64,000 bases of DNA from Rubrobacter aplysinae (GCF_001029505.1 NZ_LEKH01000003.1:186001-250000), one strand, 5' to 3'. Positions 53,324-61,890 are shown, counted from the first letter of the stretch. Made by a program: numbers and translations. The notes: generated by a model from the letters alone, not told the origin.

Positions 53324-53640
53324 GTAACGCCGCCTCCACGACTCTGTTTACCGGGACCCATAAGGAAAGTGCGATCCTACACCAGCAATCGGAGCCACGG
53401 AGGTATGTTCTCCCGTAGCCCGGACCGCCAAACACCCGGCTGGGCTCGGATGAATTCGGGTAAAAGACCCGTATCGGGGTTTTGTAGGGATTTATGGGGC
53501 CACACTGTGAAAGCTTTATTTGCCGTGCCCGCCATATACGTTTACATTACCTTTGTGTAGAAACGAGTTTTTGAGCAAACCAGCGGTCGAGACTACGGGT
53601 CTTGTCCGGTATAGCGACGAGCTAGGGGAGTTAGGGTTAC
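53324..53640. other. 317-bp intergenic region before the USP fusion gene
   Basis: Contains an AT-richer block at about 53470-53580 in which a promoter for the stress gene is expected, but no box pair is convincing. GGGGAG lies about 11 nt before the ATG. No small ORF, repeat or RNA is apparent. Confidence 0.5.
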
Positions 53641-56076
53641 ATGTACAAAGAGGTCTACGTCCCGGTAGATAACTCCGACTACTCCAACCAGGCGTGCGTC
53701 ATAGGGGTAGACGTTGCGCGCAGGTTCGGCGGCAGGGTCGCCGGCAGCCACGCCTACGCCGCAAAGATGCACGACGTGCGTTTCCGGCAGATGGAGTCGG
53801 GTCTCCCGGAGGAGTTCCGCGACGAGGACGAGATGAAGCGGCAGCGCAAGATCCACGACCAGCTCATCACCAAGGGCCTCGAGATCATCACCGACTCCTA
53901 CATAGACGTACTCGAGCCCCTGTGCGAGAAGCACGAGGTCGAGCTCGTCCGCCGTTCCCTGGAAGGCAAGAACTTCAAGGTCATCGCCGACGACGTGAAC
54001 GAGGGCGACTACGACCTCGTCGTCATGGGCGCGATGGGTATGGCAGCCGTCAAGGATACGGTGCTTGGTAGCGTGACCGAGCGTGTCAGCCGCCGGCTGC
54101 AGAGCGCGGACTGCCTGATCGTCAAGGACCTCGACCGCAACCCGTTCGACCACATCGTCGTCACCGTGGACGGCTCGCCGAAGTCGCTCGGCGGCCTCAA
54201 GCACGCCATAGATCTCGCGAAGGAGTTCGGTGGCACGGTCGAGGCCATCAGCGTGTTCGACCCGTACTTCCACTACGCGATGTTCCACTCTATCGCCGGG
54301 GTGCTTTCGAGCAAGGCGCAGAAGGTTTTCCGCTTCAAGGAGCAGGAGAAGCTGCACGAGGAGATCATCGACTCGGGTCTTGCAAAGATCTACACCGCCC
54401 ACCTCGAGGTCGCCCGCAAGATCGCCGAGGACGAGGGCGTGGATCTCAAGACCACTCTCCTCGCCGGCAAGCCCTTCGAGCAGACCTACAAGTACGTCGA
54501 GGAGGTGCAGCCCACGACGGTCGTGATGGGCCGCATCGGCTACCACTCCGACGACGAGATGGACATGGGCTCGAACGCCGAGAACATGATGCGCTACCTG
54601 CCGGTAAACGTCATGGTTACCAACTTCGAGTACCAGGCTCCCGACCTGTACACCGCCGCCGAGCACATGACCTGGACCAAGGAGGCCCTGGAGCGGATGG
54701 ACCGCATCCCCGGCTTCGTGGTCGGCATGGCTACGGGCGCGGTGCTGCGCTACGCGCTGGAGAAGGGCTACACGGTCATCACCGGCGGCGTCATAGACGA
54801 GGTCATCGAGAATATCCTCCCGCCGGGTGCTATGGACTCCATGCGCGCCGTCGGCGACGAGATGCGCCGCCGCGAGGCCGAGGGCGAGGACGGATCGGTA
54901 GACTCCCTGTTCCAGGACTTCGACGAGCGAACCGCGAACAAGAACGCCGCGAATGGGACCAACGGCAACGGCTCAAACGGCAACGGTCACAAGTCAGAGA
55001 AGGAAGAGTTCCTCGCAAACGGCGCGGGCGGCTACGGCCAGTCCGAGTACGAGGGTGATGTGGTCGGGGTATCGGAGGAGGTACAGAACGAGATATCCCG
55101 CGCAGCCCAGGGCCACGACCGCTACGAGTGCGATAACTGCCGCTACGTGGCGAAGGGCATGCCCGCCCAGTGTCCGGTCTGCGGCATGGACCCGACCCAC
55201 TTCCACGCGGTTGACGCCGAGATCACCCAGATCCAGGGCGACGAGAGCCTGGAGACCTCGAACGTCTACGACGGCCGCGAGCTGCTGTGGACCGACGACG
55301 CAAAGCGCCTGCTGGACTCGCTAGAGGCCTGGCAGGAGAAGCGCCGCGTCATGGCCCGCGTCGAGAAGAGCGCCCTCAAGAAGGGCTACACCACGATCAC
55401 CCGCGAGTACGTCGAGCAGTGCTACCGCGAGGAGACCGGCCGCGACTACTACGAGACGACATCCGGCCCCACGAGCACCGACGCCCACGCCTACCCCCAG
55501 CGCGACACAAACGGTAGCAACGGCAGTGCGCCAGTGGTAGAAGAGACGAACGGCAACGGCTCCGCCCCGACCGGCTCGGCCTGCCCGGTAAGCCACGCCA
55601 AGGAGAAGGTCGAGCAGGAGACCGGCGCGAGTTGCCCGGTAGACCACTCCTCGTTCGCAAAGGCCGGAGCCCAGGTCCCCGAGGGCGGCTCCAAGGAGTT
55701 CGCCTGGACCGGCGACGCCATCGAGCGGCTGGAGCGCGCGCCGAGAGGCTTCATGCGCAACATCTCCCGCAACATGACCGAGAAGCTCGCCCGCGAGCGC
55801 GGCGTACAGGAGATAGACCTCCCGCTCGTCGAGGACTCGCTGAGCGGGGCGCGCGACACGATGGAAGACGTTATAACGGGTCAGATCTCCATCGCAGACC
55901 TCGCCAAGGACCACGGCCAGTCCGTCGAGGGCGAGAACGGCGAGGCCCCGCACCCGAACATGACCGTCACCATGGTCTGCCCAACCTGCACCGAGGAGCT
56001 AGAGGGCGTCCAGCCCCCCGAGGAGTGCCCGGTCTGCGGAGCCCCCGGCGAGGAGTTCGAGGCCAAGGAGCTATAA
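53641..56076 (+). CDS. Universal-stress / PCP_red / rubredoxin-like fusion protein
   Basis: 811 residues. Two UspA domains (about 1-155 and 162-320) both keep the ATP loop G-x2-G-x9-G-S (GAMG...GS, GRIG...GS). Three repeats resembling the PCP_red domain start at Trp345, Trp550 and Trp689 (MTWTKEALERMDRIPGFV, LLWTDDAKRLLD, FAWTGDAIERLERAPRGF). Two rubredoxin-like zinc ribbons lie at Cys497/500/511/514 and Cys780/783/796/799. Two CPV-S/D-H motifs (Cys648, Cys665) and Asn-Gly-rich linkers separate modules. Cytosolic. The domains point to a stress-responsive, ATP-binding redox scaffold; followed by a ferredoxin gene. I know no characterised protein with this architecture. Confidence 0.85.
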   Translation: MYKEVYVPVDNSDYSNQACVIGVDVARRFGGRVAGSHAYAAKMHDVRFRQMESGLPEEFRDEDEMKRQRKIHDQLITKGLEIITDSYIDVLEPLCEKHEVELVRRSLEGKNFKVIADDVNEGDYDLVVMGAMGMAAVKDTVLGSVTERVSRRLQSADCLIVKDLDRNPFDHIVVTVDGSPKSLGGLKHAIDLAKEFGGTVEAISVFDPYFHYAMFHSIAGVLSSKAQKVFRFKEQEKLHEEIIDSGLAKIYTAHLEVARKIAEDEGVDLKTTLLAGKPFEQTYKYVEEVQPTTVVMGRIGYHSDDEMDMGSNAENMMRYLPVNVMVTNFEYQAPDLYTAAEHMTWTKEALERMDRIPGFVVGMATGAVLRYALEKGYTVITGGVIDEVIENILPPGAMDSMRAVGDEMRRREAEGEDGSVDSLFQDFDERTANKNAANGTNGNGSNGNGHKSEKEEFLANGAGGYGQSEYEGDVVGVSEEVQNEISRAAQGHDRYECDNCRYVAKGMPAQCPVCGMDPTHFHAVDAEITQIQGDESLETSNVYDGRELLWTDDAKRLLDSLEAWQEKRRVMARVEKSALKKGYTTITREYVEQCYREETGRDYYETTSGPTSTDAHAYPQRDTNGSNGSAPVVEETNGNGSAPTGSACPVSHAKEKVEQETGASCPVDHSSFAKAGAQVPEGGSKEFAWTGDAIERLERAPRGFMRNISRNMTEKLARERGVQEIDLPLVEDSLSGARDTMEDVITGQISIADLAKDHGQSVEGENGEAPHPNMTVTMVCPTCTEELEGVQPPEECPVCGAPGEEFEAKEL

Positions 56077-56101
56077 CGCGGCCGCGATAACGGCAAACCA
56101 C

Positions 56102-56135
56102 AGAGCCCCGGCCCACAGGATGGGTTCGGGGCTCT
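56102..56135 (+). terminator. Strong hairpin between the USP fusion and ferredoxin genes
   Basis: A perfect 9-bp stem (AGAGCCCCG with CGGGGCTCT) with an inner CCCA/TGGG pairing, followed by TTTC. The short U-run suggests partial termination or message stabilisation, giving unequal amounts of the two proteins. The ferredoxin ribosome site (GAGAGAGG) follows. Confidence 0.6.
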
Positions 56136-56160
56136 TTCAACGGAGCGAGAGAGGCACGAG

Positions 56161-56430
56161 TTGGCGCAAACCCACAAGGTCACCTTCAAGCAGAGCGGCA
56201 TCACCATAGACGTGGCCGAAGACGAGTACATCCTCGAAAAAGCCGAGGAAGCCGGCCTCACCCTCCCCTACGACTGCCGCAGCGGAACCTGCGTCACCTG
56301 CTCCCAGATGTGCCTCTCCGGCGAGATAGACCAGGACATGGCCTTCGCCATCGACGATGACGACGCCGAGCAGGGCTGGCGACTCATCTGCATCGGCAGC
56401 CCGCTATCTGATGTGGAACTAGATATTTAG
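56161..56430 (+). CDS. Plant-type [2Fe-2S] ferredoxin
   Basis: 89 residues. YDCRSGTCVTCSQMC holds the C-x4-C-x2-C ligands, and the fourth Cys is in WRLICIGSP. It is a one-electron carrier in the cytosol. TTG start after GAGAGAGG. Position directly behind the USP/rubredoxin fusion suggests it donates to or accepts from that protein; that is inference. Confidence 0.93.
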   Translation: MAQTHKVTFKQSGITIDVAEDEYILEKAEEAGLTLPYDCRSGTCVTCSQMCLSGEIDQDMAFAIDDDDAEQGWRLICIGSPLSDVELDI

Positions 56431-56454
56431 GCGTTTGCAGAAAGTAACAGACTA

Positions 56455-57957
56455 TTACGCTGCTCCCTGCACCATCTCTAGAGCATCGCGATAGATGAAT
56501 GGAACCCAATAAGTAGGAACTTCTTTAGCTTTACGTTTCTCAAAGAACCCAATTTCGACAAGTTTTTCGGCCATTGAAGAGGCTTCTGTCCTATCAACCT
56601 CCCAAACTTTCATTAAGCTTTCGACAGTCTGTTCAGTCTTCTGCCCATCTAAAAGGTTTAGCCAAGGTTCAAGTGTAGGATGCTCAGCACAAAGAGTCTG
56701 CTCAAATCTAACTCTAGAAACCGGCTTCAAAGCTTCTTTCAAAGCACCTCTCTCAAACAACGCTTCTTCTGGAGGTTCTTCTAACCCAGTCTCTAATCTC
56801 TGCAATTGCTCTTCCCTCGCAGAAGATAAGAAATGTATCAACTCGCGAGGGGCAGTCTGGTTTATGGGGTCTCCTGTACGAGAAATTATCCATCCAAGAG
56901 TGTCTGGATTCCTAGAACCTACATCAACTTGTCTAGGAAACAAACGATAGAAAAATTCTTCTTGCCTTTGTGAATCGCTCAAGACTTCATCAAAATTTAC
57001 GTTGTATGCTTCTCGGAGCGTGGTGTTATGTAGCAGTCTGCGAATTACTAGATTTAGCAGATTAGTTTTGTCCCACTTTATCGTAGTGCTTTTGGTTATA
57101 TGGCTTGCTTCGCGGAATCCTTCTCCTCTAATCCTCTGCCATATATCGCTGCGTAGAAAAATTTTAAGCGATATACGACTGTACTGTATTAGGTCTAAGT
57201 AGACTCTAAAGAGCGCGCGCAGAGCGTTACGCTCTAGCTCCTCAGTTTCTGCGAAAGCTACATCTAAGCGATCAAGAAGTAGCCATAAGTTGATATCGTT
57301 CTCTTTTAGAGTCGCCTCTGCTCGTTCAAGCAAGTCATCAACTGAAATCAATCCAAAATCTCTATGTTCTGCACTAGGTTCACGAAATATAATCTTCCCG
57401 GAAAGCCCTACTGGTGTTCCAGTAACTGGATCAATACGAAGTCCCCCTTCCAACGACTCTGCTTTGAACAAGCTTCGCACGTAATCTAAGGCAGAACGTA
57501 GTCTTGCTCGCAAAGTTACTTGTTTTTGCAGAAGTCCAGCATCCTCTAAAGCACTCGTGATCTGTTTTGCATCATCGTTGTATATCCCATAGTCTCGAAG
57601 ATGATCTGCGATTAATGACAATAAGTAGAGTTTCCACAACTCTCGCAGTTCCCTCTCGCTCGTAGGAGGATCTTCTGTGAGAGAACCAAAAGCCGTTGCT
57701 CCGCGAGGATTCTCGGCTGGTACGATCATTACCCCATGCTCGTCAAACAGGCGATCTTCACGATAATTAAGCAATGCATATATAGCGCTTTTCCCGGCTC
57801 CCTTAGTACCGTAGACTATGTCTACTTCTCCTGTATATATTCTGCGCCACTGATCAGTCTCAACAAAGTATTTACCTAGCTCATCTACTTCTTCCTCGGC
57901 TACCCGCTTTCCAAAGGTCGTGTCTTGAAGAACTTGCTCTTTAGAGACTGGAGCCAT
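56455..57957 (-). CDS. AT-rich P-loop ATPase, Sll1717-like
   Basis: 500 residues. GKYFVETDQWRRI, then Walker A GTKGAGKSAIYALL (near 55), a conserved block NPRGATAFG, and Walker B LWLLLDRLDVAFA (near 225). The C-terminal part carries winged-helix-like segments (TVESLMKVWEVDRTEASSMA). It resembles the P-loop ATPase family named after cyanobacterial Sll1717, a group often seen as isolated or defence-associated genes (recalled, not checked). Codon use is far more AT-rich than both neighbours, a sign of recent transfer. ATG 8 nt after GGAGGG. No partner effector is adjacent. Confidence 0.75.
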   Translation of the reverse strand: MAPVSKEQVLQDTTFGKRVAEEEVDELGKYFVETDQWRRIYTGEVDIVYGTKGAGKSAIYALLNYREDRLFDEHGVMIVPAENPRGATAFGSLTEDPPTSERELRELWKLYLLSLIADHLRDYGIYNDDAKQITSALEDAGLLQKQVTLRARLRSALDYVRSLFKAESLEGGLRIDPVTGTPVGLSGKIIFREPSAEHRDFGLISVDDLLERAEATLKENDINLWLLLDRLDVAFAETEELERNALRALFRVYLDLIQYSRISLKIFLRSDIWQRIRGEGFREASHITKSTTIKWDKTNLLNLVIRRLLHNTTLREAYNVNFDEVLSDSQRQEEFFYRLFPRQVDVGSRNPDTLGWIISRTGDPINQTAPRELIHFLSSAREEQLQRLETGLEEPPEEALFERGALKEALKPVSRVRFEQTLCAEHPTLEPWLNLLDGQKTEQTVESLMKVWEVDRTEASSMAEKLVEIGFFEKRKAKEVPTYWVPFIYRDALEMVQGAA

Positions 57958-58031
57958 AGTTTTCCCTCCGATGCCTGCTCATCATTTCCTGGTGGCACAT
58001 TATAAAAGCGATCGGAAGCATGTCCGTAGCC

Positions 58032-58061
58032 GACCTGCTGTACAGCTTCCCAGGGCAGGTC
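58032..58061. repeat. Inverted repeat beside the AT-rich ATPase gene
   Basis: GACCTGC and GCAGGTC separated by 16 nt, in the 136-bp gap between the foreign ATPase and the glucosaminidase. No T-run follows. It may mark the edge of the acquired segment or be chance. Confidence 0.3.
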
Positions 58062-58093
58062 GCGGTAAGCAGGCCAGCAGTGATCTTCTCGCT

Positions 58094-59137
58094 TTACATA
58101 TCGTCCAGGATCGACCGGATCTTGCGCGAGTAGGCCGGGTCGGTGGCCCAGGCTCCGCCACCGAGCTGGCTGATCCTCTTTACCCACCAGCCCCGGTTCT
58201 TCTGGGCGGCGCGGGCGTCGTAGAAGCGGTCGTGGGGTTTACCGATTGGCTTCTTGCCGGTGTAGGCGGCCATGTGGTTTACGTGCATCCTGACCCCGGC
58301 GCGGGCGGTTCTGGGGCGTTCGAAGTCCCGTGGCTCGTCGCCGACGATACCGCCCTTCTTTATGCCGGCCATGTTCCAGGGCTTTGAGTCGCCGCCGTAG
58401 CGGCCCTTTCCGGTCTCCAGGATGGACTGGGCGACGAGCACGTCGGGGGCGATGTTCCTCCGAGGCGCGAGGTCATAGTAGATGGGGATGGTGCGCATTA
58501 TGTAGCGGGAGGCTCCGACGGAGCGGGCGTATCTCACGGCTTCTCTCTGGGTGTACCTCGGGGCTCCGAGCATGGCGTCCGGGCCGCGGGTGCGCCGCGT
58601 ATTGGTGCCGGAGTCGCCGCTGGTCTGACGGGGCGTCACGCGTACCACTCTAACGGCGTCGGCGATCACGTACCCTCTCCCCCTAGCGTTGCGGGAGACG
58701 AAGACCTTGTTGTTGTCGCCGCGTGCGATCCTGTGTACGCCGAGCTTTACCCACCGGCCCCCGGTCCGGCGTTGGTCCACGCGCTTCCACCGCATGCCGC
58801 TCGTGGTGCGCACGCCGAAGGCGGTCCCGGCGTTGTAGCCGCGGTTGGCGGGCCAGCGGGCGTACACGGCGTAGCGGGCGGTGGCGGGTATCCTAACCTT
58901 GTAGCGGGCCGGGCGAGCCTTTGCGGGGCGGGCGTAGGCGTAGCTCTTGCCAAAACGCTCTTTGCTGTAGGAGCTGGTCCTCCACGCGCCGGGAGCCTGG
59001 AAGCGATTATCCTGGGCGTTGTCCACGGTCATCGAGTACGGCCTGCTCTCGGCACTCTGTGCGGTCAGCAAGGCCACCACCGAGGCCACGCCGACTGCGA
59101 GCAACACCACCACCAGGCTCTTTGCGCTCCGCTCCAC
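58094..59137 (-). CDS. Secreted glucosaminidase with an N-terminal golvesin-like domain
   Basis: 347 residues. The N-terminal hydrophobic segment (8-27) is an export signal. Residues about 40-160 (DNRFQAPGAWRTSS, RYAVYARWPANRGYN, GYVIADAVRVVRV) match the golvesin/carbohydrate-binding-like domain. Residues about 195-345 are a glucosaminidase: APDVLVAQSILETGKGR with the catalytic Glu, then PWNMAGIKKGG. It cuts peptidoglycan glycan strands. GTG start. Confidence 0.88.
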   Translation of the reverse strand: MERSAKSLVVVLLAVGVASVVALLTAQSAESRPYSMTVDNAQDNRFQAPGAWRTSSYSKERFGKSYAYARPAKARPARYKVRIPATARYAVYARWPANRGYNAGTAFGVRTTSGMRWKRVDQRRTGGRWVKLGVHRIARGDNNKVFVSRNARGRGYVIADAVRVVRVTPRQTSGDSGTNTRRTRGPDAMLGAPRYTQREAVRYARSVGASRYIMRTIPIYYDLAPRRNIAPDVLVAQSILETGKGRYGGDSKPWNMAGIKKGGIVGDEPRDFERPRTARAGVRMHVNHMAAYTGKKPIGKPHDRFYDARAAQKNRGWWVKRISQLGGGAWATDPAYSRKIRSILDDM

Positions 59138-59427
59138 TCTCTTCCCCCTCCGGCTCCCGGACCACCCCCGGCGGTCACCCTGCAGACGGGTATATATCGG
59201 CCCGGCGGCGGAAAGACTTTAGCGTTTGTCTGATGCCCGGCGAAAAATCTTTGCGGGACTCACGAAAGAGTCTCTGCATCACGCGCTCTGGTAGATGGGT
59301 GATAGGACGAGACACGAGCCAAAAGCTGCCACTGGCAAGGCCGGGGAGTAAAGAGAGTAGCTTCCTGTAGCTCGGTGATGAGGGCTGCGGTGCTCCATCG
59401 AGCACGGAGGTCATTGGCTGCTCTCCC
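59138..59427. other. 290-bp intergenic region with no recognised gene
   Basis: Upstream region of the glucosaminidase gene and downstream end of the YeeE-type gene. Open frames here are short and lack family features. No hairpin with a T-run was found. Confidence 0.4.
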
Positions 59428-59910
59428 CTACCTTGAAGTGGCTCTGGAGAGCCTGCCTCTCTGGTCTAATATACCGGCCTTCTTCTGATATCTACCACGC
59501 CGTCCAGAGCCCCAGGCGTAGAGCGCCATCCCCGCTATCATGGAGACCACGAAGGCGAACACCGGCGTGAGCCCGGTCGAGAGCGCCGCCACCGCCGGGC
59601 CCGGACAGAAACCGGATAGCCCCCATCCGAGGCCGAACGCCGCGGCGCCTCCCAGAAGACGCCCGTCCAGGGCGGTCTTCGCGGGCAGCGCGAACCCGCT
59701 CGCGAGGACCGGACGAGGGCGCTTGAGGATAAAGAAGAACGCCGGAACCGTGACCAGGAGCGCCCCGCCCATTACGAACGCCAGCGTGGGATCCCACCGA
59801 CCGGCGAAGTTCAGGAAACCTATTACCTTGGCCGGGTTCATCATGCCGGACAAGGCGAGGCCAAGCCCGAACGTGGTACCGGAGATCAAAGCTACCAAGA
59901 TCCGTAACAT
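59428..59910 (-). CDS. YeeE/YedE-type (DUF6691-like) sulfur transporter half, second gene
   Basis: About 160 residues, four hydrophobic segments. GLALSGMMNPAKVIGFLNF and GWGLSGFCPGPAVAAL are the paired YeeE/YedE signatures; the Cys in GFCPGP is the conserved substrate-relay residue. ATG 6 nt after GGGAGGGG. It forms a split transporter with the gene just upstream, moving thiosulfate or a related sulfur species. Confidence 0.9.
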   Translation of the reverse strand: MLRILVALISGTTFGLGLALSGMMNPAKVIGFLNFAGRWDPTLAFVMGGALLVTVPAFFFILKRPRPVLASGFALPAKTALDGRLLGGAAAFGLGWGLSGFCPGPAVAALSTGLTPVFAFVVSMIAGMALYAWGSGRRGRYQKKAGILDQRGRLSRATSR

Positions 59911-59937
59911 TACTATCCCCTCCCTTCTCGGAGTCAC

Positions 59938-60354
59938 TCAGAAAACGTGCTGTGTAAAGAAAACGGTGAGGCTCGCCACCGCGAAGAACACGGCCGTGGC
60001 GGAGATCGAACGCCACGAGAGCCGCGCTATGCCACACACGCCGTGGCCGCTGGTACACCCGGAGCCCAGACGTGTGCCGAAACCCACGAGGAGCCCCGCC
60101 ACCACCAGGACCGGCAATGACGCCTGGATCTCTACCGCACTACCGTCCGTTGCGATGAGGTAACCCGCCGCACCGAGCACCAGGCCGCCGGCGAAGGCCG
60201 CGCGCCAGCCAACTTCGGAGCCCTGGGGCGTGAGCAAACTGCCCAGGATGCCGCTCACGCCGCTGATCCGGCCGTTCATCAACAGCAGTATCGCCGCCGC
60301 CAGGCCGATGAGCATCCCGCCGGCGAGCCCGCTGAAAGGGGTAAAGTTCTCCAA
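59938..60354 (-). CDS. YeeE/YedE-type sulfur transporter half, first gene
   Basis: About 138 residues, four helices. LMNGRISGVSGILG and GTRLGSGCTSGHGVCGIARL are the YeeE/YedE repeats, with Cys in GSGCTSGHGVCG. TTG start 5 nt after GAGGAGAT; ATG further in would lose a helix. Partner of the downstream half; the MBL persulfide-dioxygenase-like gene lies upstream on the same strand. Confidence 0.9.
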   Translation of the reverse strand: MENFTPFSGLAGGMLIGLAAAILLLMNGRISGVSGILGSLLTPQGSEVGWRAAFAGGLVLGAAGYLIATDGSAVEIQASLPVLVVAGLLVGFGTRLGSGCTSGHGVCGIARLSWRSISATAVFFAVASLTVFFTQHVF

Positions 60355-60389
60355 GCTATCTCCTCTTCGCAAACGGTATCTTGGTTGGT

Positions 60390-60416
60390 TCTGGTGTTTC
60401 TGGTGTTTCCGGTACG
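60390..60416. repeat. 9-bp tandem repeat (x3) upstream of the YeeE pair
   Basis: tctggtgtt twice, then tccggtacg, ending 35 bp before the TTG start. An 11-bp direct repeat CCGGTACGCGC (60409 and 60430) overlaps its end. Confidence 0.55.
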
Positions 60417-60503
60417 CGCCTTTCGGCACGCGTCCGGTACGCGCAGCCCGCTACCCATCCCCAAAGTCGCGGATGGGCCTATCTTCTATGTTTTCCGGGA
60501 TTT

Positions 60504-61262
60504 CTAGGACATGTTCGCCTTCAAGGACTCCGCGAGCTGGTAGACCGGGTTGAGCTTCTGCGGGTTATCCCGGTCCATGTAGTCTACGAACTCTTCCTTG
60601 CTCGCGAACCCGAGCTTGGCGTTCTCCCTCTTCTGATCTCCGAGCGTCGTATAGCTGCGGCCGTTATAGTCGTGTCCGGGCCAGACTTCGAGCTCGTCCG
60701 GCAGGCTCCTCAAAGTGTGGTACAGCGTGTGGTACTGCTGGGTGGCGTTGCCGTTTAGAAGGTCCGTACGGCCACAGGAGCCTATTAGCATGGCGTCCGC
60801 GGTCAGCAGCCTCCCCGGGACCAACACGCTCATTAGATCCTTGGCATGTCCCGGCGTGTACAAGAACTCCAGCGTAAGCTCCCCGAGCTCCAGCCTGTCG
60901 CCGTCCTCGAGCCGGACGTCCACCCCGGAGGCCGGCGCCTTCTCGTGCATGACGAGCTTCGCCGTAGTCTTGGCCTTCAGCTCCTTCGCGCCGGAGACGT
61001 GATCCGCGTGAGTGTGCGTGTCTATAAGATAACGTGGCCTCAACCCATGCTCGAAGAGGTAGTCGAGCATCGGCTCGACCATCTCCACCTCCGGGTCAAT
61101 AAGCGCCGCCAGCTTCGTCTCCGGGTCGGCGACCACGTAGCCCAGGCACCCGCGCGGCACCCGGAACTGCTCGAACAGATAGTCTCCAGAGCCTCCAGAT
61201 GGACGCCCGTTCGAGCCGTCTGTCCGCCCCACGGCCGCCGTACCCTCTGATCCCTGGGTCAT
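60504..61262 (-). CDS. MBL-fold persulfide-dioxygenase-like protein
   Basis: 252 residues. IDTHTHADHVSGAKEL is the HxHxDH metal motif; YTPGHAKDLMSVLV and VWPGHDYNGRSYTT add the other ligands, a layout close to ETHE1-type dioxygenases that oxidise glutathione or other persulfides to sulfite. ATG 7 nt after AAGGAGG; the longer frame upstream runs through the promoter and is rejected. Divergent from the ArsR gene. Confidence 0.88.
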   Translation of the reverse strand: MTQGSEGTAAVGRTDGSNGRPSGGSGDYLFEQFRVPRGCLGYVVADPETKLAALIDPEVEMVEPMLDYLFEHGLRPRYLIDTHTHADHVSGAKELKAKTTAKLVMHEKAPASGVDVRLEDGDRLELGELTLEFLYTPGHAKDLMSVLVPGRLLTADAMLIGSCGRTDLLNGNATQQYHTLYHTLRSLPDELEVWPGHDYNGRSYTTLGDQKRENAKLGFASKEEFVDYMDRDNPQKLNPVYQLAESLKANMS

Positions 61263-61306
61263 CAACCCACCTCCTTGGCGAGAACTTTTATCAACTACAT
61301 GCCGAT

Positions 61307-61334
61307 ATAATAATATACAAGCTAATGATGTCAA
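61307..61334 (-). promoter_or_regulatory. Promoter of the MBL/YeeE genes
   Basis: On the minus strand TTGACA (61329-61334), 16-bp spacer, TATTAT (61307-61312). Its -35 lies back-to-back with that of the arsR promoter. Confidence 0.7.
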
Positions 61335-61339
61335 ACTCC

Positions 61340-61366
61340 TTGAGGACATATACATCGCTGTATAAT
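61340..61366 (+). promoter_or_regulatory. Promoter of the arsR gene
   Basis: TTGAGG (61340-61345), 15-bp spacer, TATAAT (61361-61366). The short spacer is compatible with a promoter controlled by a regulator bound between the boxes. Confidence 0.55.
61349..61364. promoter_or_regulatory. Dyad operator candidate TATACA-TCGC-TGTATA
   Basis: A perfect 6-bp inverted repeat with 4-bp centre, placed within the arsR spacer and -10. ArsR-family repressors bind such AT-rich dyads over promoters, so it probably mediates autorepression and perhaps control of the divergent MBL gene. Confidence 0.6.
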
Positions 61367-61433
61367 CATATATACGCTGACCGGTTGCTACGTGGTATCG
61401 AGCGTCCCGGATGCGAGGGTTGAGCACAAGAAG

Positions 61434-61469
61434 TTTTGAGATTTCGAGATGTTGTTTTGAGATGTTGAA
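61434..61469. repeat. Imperfect 9-bp-type repeat before arsR
   Basis: Repeated ttttgagat / ttcgagatg / ttttgagatg motifs between the promoter and the start codon. More degenerate than the other arrays. Confidence 0.35.
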
Positions 61470-61485
61470 AGGGCGGTAGATTCGG

Positions 61486-61890
61486 GTGGCGGAGACTAGC
61501 GGGGAACATAAGATGAGTTCGGGGCAGCGTTTGCCGGAGGAGGCGCTAGAGATACTCGCGGAGAGGTTCAAGGTTTTCTCCGAGCCGATGCGGCTGAAGT
61601 TGATCTACGCGCTAATGGACGGGGAGAAGACCGTCTCCGAGTTGATGCAGAGTACGGGCGGGATGCAGGCAAACGTCTCCAAGCACCTGGGTATGCTGCT
61701 CGACGCCGGCGTGGTCGGCCGCCGCAAGCAGGGTCTACAGGCATACTACCGGATCGTGGACGCATCCATCTACGAGATGTGCGAGACGGTCTGCGGTTCC
61801 CTGGAGGAGCGGCTCGCCGCAGACCTCGAAGTCTTCTCCTCTTTCAGGCGCACGCACGAGCAGCCCTCCATCCCGGAGACCCGGGAGTAA
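61486..61890 (+). CDS. ArsR-family regulator with a CxxxC pair
   Basis: 134 residues (GTG start) or 125 from the ATG at 61513; neither has a strong ribosome site. The winged helix is clear: FKVFSEPMRLKLIYALMDG, TVSELMQSTGGMQANVSKHL and LLDAGVVGRRKQGLQAYYRI. Two cysteines in MCETVC near the C-terminus could form a redox or persulfide switch, as in sulfur-sensing ArsR relatives, though the spacing differs from SqrR/BigR. Its neighbours are all sulfur-linked. Confidence 0.88.
   Translation: MAETSGEHKMSSGQRLPEEALEILAERFKVFSEPMRLKLIYALMDGEKTVSELMQSTGGMQANVSKHLGMLLDAGVVGRRKQGLQAYYRIVDASIYEMCETVCGSLEERLAADLEVFSSFRRTHEQPSIPETRE

Noticed and set aside
57900-58187. 95-codon minus-strand frame between the ATPase and glucosaminidase genes
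   Set aside because: Overlaps both real genes, no family features and no ribosome site.
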